From a virus, in IMG/VR virus record IMGVR_UViG_3300005589_000747, positions 1 to 44,942 of that record: 44,942 nucleotides of DNA, one strand, 5' to 3'. The first letter of the stretch is position 1. Each line of letters opens with the position of its first letter. This document shows, piece by piece, positions 39,340-44,942 of this stretch. The notes under the pieces are model-generated. The model was given only the letters and a program-made list of their open reading frames with translations, did no database searches and had not been told where the DNA came from. The translations under genes were made by a program, and so were the position numbers.

Positions 39340-39708
39340 ATGCGTATATTTCTCGGATTACTCTCGGTTATTTACATTGCCTTGAGCGGTGCTGTCGCTG
39401 GTGTAGTTGTAGTTCTTGGCATTGGGCTCGTTGTATATGTGGCGGTATGGGTGATGCTACTGGGCGGGTTTGCTGATGCAATCAACCTATTCAAAACTTC
39501 AAGCCCAGTATCCGCCGGTGATATTGCCGCAGCACTAGCGAAAATACTTTTTGCAATACCCGTGGGCTTCTTGATTGGATCTATCACTTACAGCATCTTT
39601 GACAAGATAAGGCATTCATGGACGCTTCTTCCATATACAACGATGTTTGAATCCGATGATGAACGCATGAAGCGGGTACGGAAAGAAATGGGATACGATA
39701 ACGAGTAA
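39340..39708 (+). CDS. Hypothetical membrane protein (accessory gene 2)
   Basis: 122 residues. Two spans at the N-terminus (FLGLLSVIYIALSGAVAGVV; GLVVYVAVWVMLLGGF), one central (LFAIPVGFLIGSITYSIF), then a charged cytoplasmic tail with DDERMKRVRKEMG. AAGAGGTAATAG lies upstream. It follows accessory gene 1 by 46 bases and is probably cotranscribed. No family recognised. Confidence 0.75.
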   Translation: MRIFLGLLSVIYIALSGAVAGVVVVLGIGLVVYVAVWVMLLGGFADAINLFKTSSPVSAGDIAAALAKILFAIPVGFLIGSITYSIFDKIRHSWTLLPYTTMFESDDERMKRVRKEMGYDNE

Positions 39709-39709
39709 A

Positions 39710-40090
39710 TCACCTGGACTTCTTCCACATCCTTCTAGCCGCCTCCGCAACCCGCCGTTTCCCGGCCTCGGTCTTCGGTCCCGTAGACAGGCCACCATGT
39801 AGCCGGCATTTCCCGTTCCTCGGCCGGTCGTTCTCGCGGTCCCATACAGGCTTTGCTTTACAGCGGCCACCGGCCCGGGTCTTGGCTCCACAAGCCGGAC
39901 GTTGAGATTTCGGGGTGACTTGGGTTGCCTCGCGGTTCGCATCCCCCCGGGCCTGTTTGTCAGCCAGCCGGGCATCCACCCACTGATCGACCTGATCCGG
40001 GCTCATGTGTTCGATCTGGGCCTTGTCGGCTTGGCTTAAATGGCTGCCGATATGGGCAGCGAGAACACCGCTCTTACGCTTATGCGTCAT
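39710..40090 (-). CDS. HGGxSTGPKT-motif protein
   Basis: 126 residues. A C-terminal motif, CGAKTRAGGRCKAKPVW then CRLHGGLSTGPKTEAGKRR, has Cys-x8-Cys ... Cys-x2-His, probably zinc-binding. The HGG-x-STGP-K/R-T motif is widespread in small phage and transposon-linked proteins of unknown role, often near terminases. It overlaps the small-terminase gene by 11 bases and ends the satellite operon. Confidence 0.82.
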   Translation of the reverse strand: MTHKRKSGVLAAHIGSHLSQADKAQIEHMSPDQVDQWVDARLADKQARGDANREATQVTPKSQRPACGAKTRAGGRCKAKPVWDRENDRPRNGKCRLHGGLSTGPKTEAGKRRVAEAARRMWKKSR

Positions 40091-40682
40091 CGGTCAAAAC
40101 CTCCCCCTCGAAGGTTCTTCCCCGCAATCGCTCCACTCGCTGCTGTGCCTCCCGCATAGCCCCGGTAATGTCTACGGTCACGCCAACCTCGACCCTCGCC
40201 TTGTTTCCGTATCGGTCACGGTTCCACACCTCCAGAAGGTATTGCCGGGTCTTCACCCGGAGCGCATCGCGTTGTATATCGTTGGGGATTTGCGAGTCGG
40301 TGCCGTCGGAGATGTCGAGCAGTTGATCCTCGATGAGTTCTGCACCCAGCGACTGGGCATCCCGGTACAGGTTCAGCCGTTCAATATCGTCATGTATCCA
40401 CCGGCGAAGGGTTCCGGGGTCGATGCTCCGATCCCGACAGAAGGCGGTCAGGCTCTTTCCGTTACGCAGATACCCCAGCAGCCCGCCCAGATCGTCCCGG
40501 CTGAACTCGGGCCGGGGTGCCAGCCATGCCGGGAGATCAGGGGGCAGATTGACCGGCGGCAAGGGTGCCTTTGCCGTTGTTGGGGTGCTGGACTGTCCTT
40601 GTTGCTGGGTATCCACTGTGTCGGGGGGCTGGGTAGTGGCCACATTGCCGGGATGCCCTGGTTGCTGGGTAGATGATCCCAC
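40080..40682 (-). CDS. Terminase small subunit-like protein
   Basis: 200 residues from a GTG with GGAGGAAC. The first 55 residues are Gln/Pro/Thr-rich. A DNA-binding helix-turn-helix (SLTAFCRDRSIDPGTLRRWI) is followed by helices typical of Sf6 gp1-like small terminases (ALRVKTRQYLLEVWNRDRYG, then VGVTVDITGAMREAQQRVER). No large subunit is nearby. In satellites such a protein redirects helper packaging to satellite DNA. Confidence 0.75.
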   Translation of the reverse strand: MGSSTQQPGHPGNVATTQPPDTVDTQQQGQSSTPTTAKAPLPPVNLPPDLPAWLAPRPEFSRDDLGGLLGYLRNGKSLTAFCRDRSIDPGTLRRWIHDDIERLNLYRDAQSLGAELIEDQLLDISDGTDSQIPNDIQRDALRVKTRQYLLEVWNRDRYGNKARVEVGVTVDITGAMREAQQRVERLRGRTFEGEVLTDDA

Positions 40683-40760
40683 GGATGTTCCTCCAAGTCG
40701 TTAATTGGTTCGTGTGTGCGGGGTATGGGGTTTCCTGCACCCCATACCCCCGGCTTCCAC

Positions 40761-41399
40761 TCATCCGCCTTTGCCCTGTCGGGCCTCTGCCAAGTTCGCA
40801 AGCGTACCGATCAACCACGGATCATGCCCAAGGGTAGTTTGAAGCAGGGCATCTTTCAGCCATGGCAGCCGAACGGCCAGCCTATCCACTTCGGACTGTG
40901 CTGCTTCCACAATCGAATCCAAACGATCACCATAGACCTGTTCGAGTTGAGCAACAGACTGTGCCCGGCTGAGTTCATAGGCTTCGGCGTCCACTGGCTG
41001 GGAAACATGCTTGTTCCAAACATTCGCAAACTCTGACCCAAGGTCAGCCGGGATACCTTCAGCGGCAAACGCCGCCATTACCGATTGCTGTTCAGTAAGC
41101 TCCATTGCATCTGTTCCGGGAGCTGGGGCGGGGAGTTTGTAGTCGACTCCCCGGACCTCTTGACCGTACAGATCTGTGTGAGGTGTGTGCAGGTCGAACT
41201 CGGGTTGTTCGGTTTCACTTGAAACCGTTTCCCCGGTGGTCTCTTCCGGGAGATTCCCGTCTTCGATGGCCCAGTTTTTGAGCTGCTGCAACTGTTCGGG
41301 GGTGAAGGCATCGGAACCGATCTCGATTGTGGAGCCTTCGCCCTCAGTTGCCCCAATGCCGGGTTCATTCATTCCTGTTTCTGCTGTCATGTCGTTCAT
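40761..41399 (-). CDS. Acidic scaffold-like protein
   Basis: 212 residues. The N-terminal 100 are acidic and Glu/Thr/Pro-rich (disordered); the C-terminal 110 are helical, with YGDRLDSIVEAAQSEVDRLA and LLQTTLGHDPWLIGTLANLA. The latter resembles the end of capsid scaffolds (L-x-x-T-G-L-G-N-x-P-x-L-I-x-x-L-A). A scaffold or size-redirecting factor is possible. Start overlaps the coiled-coil stop by ATGA. Confidence 0.6.
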   Translation of the reverse strand: MNDMTAETGMNEPGIGATEGEGSTIEIGSDAFTPEQLQQLKNWAIEDGNLPEETTGETVSSETEQPEFDLHTPHTDLYGQEVRGVDYKLPAPAPGTDAMELTEQQSVMAAFAAEGIPADLGSEFANVWNKHVSQPVDAEAYELSRAQSVAQLEQVYGDRLDSIVEAAQSEVDRLAVRLPWLKDALLQTTLGHDPWLIGTLANLAEARQGKGG

Positions 41400-42016
41400 G
41401 CTGATTTCTCCAGGTAAGATTTAGCGGTTTCCAATTTTTCAGCAAGGGAAGGGCGGCGTTCTAACTCCCACTGGCTGAATGCTCCACCGATCACGACACC
41501 ATGACGCCACAAGTTTTCCTGAAGCGCGTCGAATATATCGCGGGGGCCGATCAGTGTTGCAGTCGGGTCGATCTGTCCGGGGTAGCCCTGGCGGACCTCC
41601 TCGGATTGATCTTGTAACTGGCGCATGGACTCAGCAAGAGCGGCGGTTTGCTTCTCGATCTGGCGAGCAAGCTTGACCCGTTCCGCTGCAAGGTTCAGGG
41701 CAGCCTGTCGGGCTGTCTCCCGCTCGTTCAGGGCCTCCTGGGCCTCCGCATCGGCCAGACGTTGACGGGCACCGGTCAGAGCGCCTTGGGCGTCCTGGAG
41801 GGTCTGCCGGGTTGCCTCTGCTGCCTTGCGGGCTTTGGCAAGCTCTGCCTGCTGAATGGTGCCTTCTTCATGGGCCAACAGGGCGGCATTCAGCTCCGCT
41901 TCAGCGGTGGCCGCTTGATCGGTTGCCTGTTCGAGTTTGGTCTCCAGGTTATCGACGGTTGCCCGTGCCTGTTCGAGGGTGGGGAGTTTCGATTTGAGCA
42001 TGTCGGTAAATCTCAT
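41396..42016 (-). CDS. Long coiled-coil protein
   Basis: 206 residues from MRFTDMLKSKLPTLEQA. Residues 10-140 form a heptad-rich coiled coil (AEAELNAALLAHEEGTIQQA; ARKAAEATRQTLQDAQGALT). The C-terminal 50 are a small globular tail (DIFDALQENLWRHGVVIGG). No recognised family. It is the first gene after the origin-like segment and is translationally linked to the scaffold-like gene. Confidence 0.75.
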   Translation of the reverse strand: MRFTDMLKSKLPTLEQARATVDNLETKLEQATDQAATAEAELNAALLAHEEGTIQQAELAKARKAAEATRQTLQDAQGALTGARQRLADAEAQEALNERETARQAALNLAAERVKLARQIEKQTAALAESMRQLQDQSEEVRQGYPGQIDPTATLIGPRDIFDALQENLWRHGVVIGGAFSQWELERRPSLAEKLETAKSYLEKSA

Positions 42017-42314
42017 TTTTACAATCTCCTGAGTTTTGCCGAGTTTCCGACCCGGTAGCGGTTAAACCCCAATGGGGTGTTCGATGGTGGCTTGGTAAAG
42101 TAACGAACCTGAGCGCGATACTTTTGTGCGATACTTTCATACCCCCCAATACTTCCGATACTTTCATTACCTTTTGGGCTATTTTTGCCGGTCTGCTCTC
42201 TATACCCCCCCCAATACTTTAGATATGTTGATACTTTTCGATGTATTGGCGTATTGGAAGTATTGGGGGTACCTAAGAACCCCACAAAAACCCTCATCGA
42301 ACACCCCACTGGGT
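42017..42314. repeat. Iteron cluster, probable replication origin
   Basis: Non-coding segment directly after rep. (G/A)ATACTT recurs in direct order at 42117, 42130, 42148, 42157, 42213 and 42230 and in inverse order near 42243, 42251 and 42259. CCCCCAATACTTCC (42143-42156) and its complement (42257-42270) form a 14-bp inverted pair. GGGGTGTTCGATG (42074-42086) and its complement (42295-42307) form an outer pair. An origin just after pri-rep is the arrangement known in PICIs. Confidence 0.78.
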
Positions 42315-44207
42315 TCATGTTTCAAACAGCACATAGCTGCCCCGGCCCGTCTTAATGACTTCATCTTGCTTAACCATGCGACCCAGTTGCAGCTTTACGG
42401 TGTGGTCCGGCAACCCGGCAGCCTCGGCTATCTCTTTCGGACTGGATGCACCTTCCCGCATGGCGTTAACAATGGATGTGCGTGTGTCACTGCGCATTAC
42501 CTCGGCAGCCTCCTGCCGACTGGCAAGGGTCCACATTTTGTCCACGCCTTTAATCAGGGGAATGGTCGAACTGTCTTCGATGTCTCTGCCGTTGATGTGC
42601 AGCTCCATCCCGGCGTTGCCGTGCATTAAAGTGAAAATATTATCCACGCCACCGGATAGGCCATTGGTCCCGGATACCGAGTCCAGAGCGTCACCGCCGC
42701 CCTTGTTTGCATGGTGAACGACTAGAATTGCCACATCGGGGAACATGGCCGATACGGTCTTTAACTGCTTCCCCACTTCATAGTCAGCTTCATAAACCGA
42801 CTGGCTCCCTCTCCGGCCTTGTCGGACCTGTGCGAGGACATCAATCACGATCAGACGAAGGTTGGGGATCTCGTCCATTTTGGCTTGCAATGCAGTCTCC
42901 AACCCATCACCCAGCATCGGGGCGTGGGTCATGTAGTAGAACTTGCTGTGCAGTTCTGCATCGGACAGCCCATAAGACTTGATCAGCTTCTTTGTGCGAT
43001 CGTGCAACCGACGTTCACTGTCCTCCAGCGCCATATACAGGACAGCGGCCCCGCTCGTCTGTAAACCGAATACAGGCCGCCCAGCAGCCACCATCAGGGC
43101 CATAGCGTGGACAAGCCACGACTTCCCCTGTTTGGGTCTGCCAACAAGAAGAGAAACACCCGGGGGGATCAGGTCCGATACTACCCAGTCGATGGGGTCA
43201 AAGATCCGGGTAGACAACTCGCCCCACGACTTATGGCTGGTTTCGCTTGAAGGTGTTTTATGTGATGCGACCACATCCTTAAACAGCTCTTGTGGATCAG
43301 GTGCGGGGCGGGTCCATCCTGCATCCTTGGCAAGTTTGAAGAGTGTTCCGAGTGAAATCCCGTCACCAGATTTGAAGCTGCCCCACTGTTTAGACATTTC
43401 CCGATCATCGGGATACTTTGCGCTGCCCTGGCTCCACTCGTCCCACAAATAAAACCCGGTATCCGGTGAGCCAGACTTAACCCCAGCATCATGCAGGCCC
43501 ATGCCTACCCGTATCCATTCATCACGGGAACAGTCGGGAGATATACACCCTAATGCCTCTTTGACCTGCTGCCAGTCAGCAGACAGATCCGAGTTTGTGA
43601 TTACCGGCTCCCGGGGTGCGGCAAGATCCTGCCAGACCTTCAACAGATCATCCGGCAGTGTGGGCATTGCATTTAACCAATCGAACAGCTCAATGTGATC
43701 GGGTTTTACCCATCGGTAGGGCTGTTGGGTCTCCGGGTGGATACTGGGATAAACCAAATCTTGAACCGTCAACCCGTTTGAGGTGGCACAGCGAAACTCT
43801 AGAATGCACTCCCGGTCAATAATGATCTTTTGCGATACAAGCGGCTGTGAGCCTTCAGGGAGCCGATACAACAGTTTCCCGTGTCCAGGTTTGCCGGAGT
43901 CGATCTTAACGGCTCCAGGGGCCTGATAAAGCGCGTCCATATCAATTCCGCGATCAACCAACCACCGGGCAGCTTTCAGCCAATGGTCTATGTCAATACT
44001 GACTACGCCACTGTAGGCCAACGCAAGCCCGACATTGCCGGTCCAGTTGTCGGGCAGATAGCAGTTTTCGGCACGGTTCCAACCGGCCTTACGTGGTCCC
44101 TTCGTGCCTGGGGGAACTGGTATCAACTTCCAGCCTAACAGGGCATAGGTGACGATGGTCGATTCGTTGACCGGCTGCAACCAATCAGGTAAAGTTTCAA
44201 TTGTCAT
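42315..44207 (-). CDS. Primase-polymerase/RepA-type helicase (Pri-Rep)
   Basis: 630 residues from MTIETLPDWL, with AGGTG 10 bases upstream. The N-terminal prim-pol domain has YALLGWKLIPVPPGTKGPRK and the metal-binding SIDIDHW near residue 70. A PriCT-like linker follows (RDEWIRVGMGLHDAGVKSGS). The hexameric RepA/AAA_25 ATPase has Walker A GRPKQGKS near 358, Walker B LRLIVIDVLAQV and VHHANKGGGD. The C-terminus is a winged helix (SSPKEIAEAAGLPDHTVKLQ), possibly an iteron binder. It should initiate element replication at the adjacent origin. Confidence 0.9.
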   Translation of the reverse strand: MTIETLPDWLQPVNESTIVTYALLGWKLIPVPPGTKGPRKAGWNRAENCYLPDNWTGNVGLALAYSGVVSIDIDHWLKAARWLVDRGIDMDALYQAPGAVKIDSGKPGHGKLLYRLPEGSQPLVSQKIIIDRECILEFRCATSNGLTVQDLVYPSIHPETQQPYRWVKPDHIELFDWLNAMPTLPDDLLKVWQDLAAPREPVITNSDLSADWQQVKEALGCISPDCSRDEWIRVGMGLHDAGVKSGSPDTGFYLWDEWSQGSAKYPDDREMSKQWGSFKSGDGISLGTLFKLAKDAGWTRPAPDPQELFKDVVASHKTPSSETSHKSWGELSTRIFDPIDWVVSDLIPPGVSLLVGRPKQGKSWLVHAMALMVAAGRPVFGLQTSGAAVLYMALEDSERRLHDRTKKLIKSYGLSDAELHSKFYYMTHAPMLGDGLETALQAKMDEIPNLRLIVIDVLAQVRQGRRGSQSVYEADYEVGKQLKTVSAMFPDVAILVVHHANKGGGDALDSVSGTNGLSGGVDNIFTLMHGNAGMELHINGRDIEDSSTIPLIKGVDKMWTLASRQEAAEVMRSDTRTSIVNAMREGASSPKEIAEAAGLPDHTVKLQLGRMVKQDEVIKTGRGSYVLFET

Positions 44208-44223
44208 TTTTGAAAACACCTCA

Positions 44224-44256
44224 AGCGTCGAGTATTCAGGACTCGGCGCTTTTTTT
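44224..44256 (+). terminator. Hairpin between Rep and its upstream gene
   Basis: AGCGTCGAGT and ACTCGGCGCT arms with a 7-base loop and a run of T on the plus strand. It overlaps the end of the 150-residue gene and lies just above the Rep ribosome site. As a plus-strand terminator it would block antisense transcripts; in minus-strand RNA it could affect Rep translation. Confidence 0.5.
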
Positions 44257-44688
44257 ATCAATACGATTCAGAATCAACCGTTCAAGTCGATCCAGGAACA
44301 TATGGGTTGTGCGGTTCGCCCTCTCGAACTCAGCTCTTGCGCCGTTGATCACTTCGAGCATCTCGGACTTGCCGAATATTGGCGGCTTGCTCCAGGCGCG
44401 ATCAGACAACCATGTGCTGATGGTTTTCCAGCAGGGATGCTTAGGGTCTATCCACATATTCCCCGCCAGCCTGTCGAACTGGACCATCAGCTCGCAACAT
44501 TCACGCTTGGCCGGGTTGGTTGCGCGGATGCGCCGGGTCTTGAGATACACGAGCAATGCATGTGCCCGGTAATAGATACTCATGCAATGCCGGGCAGTCC
44601 TGATACGATCACGGCGGTTATCAGGGCCAGTAGTGCCGCAATCTCGATCGGTGGGGGTGGTAGGTACATGGATGTTGTCCTCGTTCAT
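44236..44688 (-). CDS. Hypothetical satellite protein
   Basis: 150 residues, basic, with several Cys/His (RDCGTTGPDNRRDRIRTARH; TNPAKRECCELMVQFDRLAG). Helical C-terminal half (EVINGARAEFERANRTTHMF). No recognised family. It overlaps the AlpA-like gene by 4 bases (ATGA) and its stop lies in the hairpin before Rep. Probably cotranscribed with alpA and rep. Confidence 0.7.
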   Translation of the reverse strand: MNEDNIHVPTTPTDRDCGTTGPDNRRDRIRTARHCMSIYYRAHALLVYLKTRRIRATNPAKRECCELMVQFDRLAGNMWIDPKHPCWKTISTWLSDRAWSKPPIFGKSEMLEVINGARAEFERANRTTHMFLDRLERLILNRIDKKSAES

Positions 44689-44942
44689 GCCACGCCTCCG
44701 TTTATGATCGCCTCGGCTGCGCGTTTCCGTTCGATATGGATCTGGTCGACCAACTCGCGTACCTGGCCGTCGGTTGCTCCGGCAGCGCGTAAAGCTAGAA
44801 CTCTGTCGATTTCATCCGAATACCATGCAACGGTTTTCTGGCCGTGCAGTTTGAACCCGTTGGGGAATAGCCCGTCCTTCTGGAGTTGCCAAAGAACAGT
44901 ATTCGAGATGGGCACATCTCGCTTGAAGATGATCTTTCTCAT
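44685..44942 (-). CDS. AlpA-like excisionase/regulator
   Basis: 85 residues, complete; its ATG is the last codon of the window. A MerR/AlpA-type winged helix: ISNTVLWQLQKDGLFPNGFK then KTVAWYSDEIDRVLALRA, with the W-Y-S-x-x-x-I pattern of AlpA. The C-terminus is a charged helix (QIHIERKRAAEAI). In Gram-negative satellites AlpA activates the replication module upon helper infection; here it heads the rep operon. Confidence 0.82.
   Translation of the reverse strand: MRKIIFKRDVPISNTVLWQLQKDGLFPNGFKLHGQKTVAWYSDEIDRVLALRAAGATDGQVRELVDQIHIERKRAAEAIINGGVA

Larger units (their letters stand above)
38320..44942. mobile_element. Second element, PICI-like satellite (incomplete)
   Basis: Begins at the tRNA-Ser core. 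It encodes AlpA-like regulator, Pri-Rep-type replication protein, a probable origin after rep, coiled-coil and scaffold-like proteins, a small-terminase-like protein and accessory membrane proteins, but no capsid, tail, portal or large terminase gene within the window. This composition is characteristic of phage-inducible satellites. An integrase and the right end are not in the window. A decayed tailed prophage cannot be excluded. Confidence 0.6.

Noticed and set aside
42019-42318. Minus-strand 99-residue frame over the iteron region
   Set aside because: It is read through inverted and direct DNA repeats, with repeated NTP/NPVG fragments as a result; better explained as an origin.

Overview
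The window holds a nearly complete P2-type myovirus prophage (about 1-38344) followed by the first 6.6 kb of a second mobile element (about 38320-44942). Gene content, codon usage, the tRNA-Ser insertion point and Ogr-type late control point to a gammaproteobacterial host; I cannot name the species. Apart from a possible tRNA 3' end at the junction, I see no plain housekeeping gene.

PROPHAGE, left to right. A tyrosine integrase (1-1206, reading left towards an attachment site outside the window) is followed by small regulators, including two divergent Arc-type ribbon-helix-helix genes around a 30-bp perfect palindrome. An A+T-rich plus-strand cargo block (3238-4686) comes next. The minus-strand early/replication operon (12228 to 4724) encodes a Toprim primase-helicase, a J-domain protein, a phage DNA polymerase sliding clamp, a possible nucleotide-modification protein, several unknowns and an antirepressor-like protein. 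A divergent CI-type repressor with a legible switch region lies at 12231-13082. A RelE/Xre toxin-antitoxin pair with a DUF6941-like gene (13280-14542) precedes the long minus-strand late block. In transcription order that block is O, N, M, (secreted insert), L, X, lysis genes, an appendage cassette, R, S, V, PAAR, W, J, (small gene), I, tail fibre, fibre assembly, FI, FII, E/E+E', T, U, D. P and Q read the other way, followed by a dam remnant, a terminator, a P2-like cos and an ogr homologue, then a repeat cluster and the 3' end of a tRNA-Ser.

The late block is inverted relative to int compared with P2. Having cos/Q next to one att and int next to the other, in tRNA-Ser, is the arrangement known from Pseudomonas phage phi CTX. 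A 26-bp near-identical palindrome sits once between O and P and once upstream of V, which are late-promoter positions in P2, so it is a good candidate binding site for the Ogr-like activator.

SECOND ELEMENT. Starting at the tRNA-Ser 3' end: two plus-strand membrane protein genes, then a minus-strand operon that reads (from 44942 down) AlpA-like regulator, unknown, primase-polymerase/RepA-type helicase, an iteron-rich non-coding segment resembling an origin, coiled-coil protein, a scaffold-like acidic protein, a small-terminase-like protein and an HGGxSTGPKT-motif protein. AlpA, Pri-Rep, origin just after rep, and a lone small terminase without structural genes is the logic of a phage-inducible chromosomal island (PICI)-type satellite. 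Here it abuts a P2-like prophage. The right end and any integrase lie outside the window, so this is an inference.
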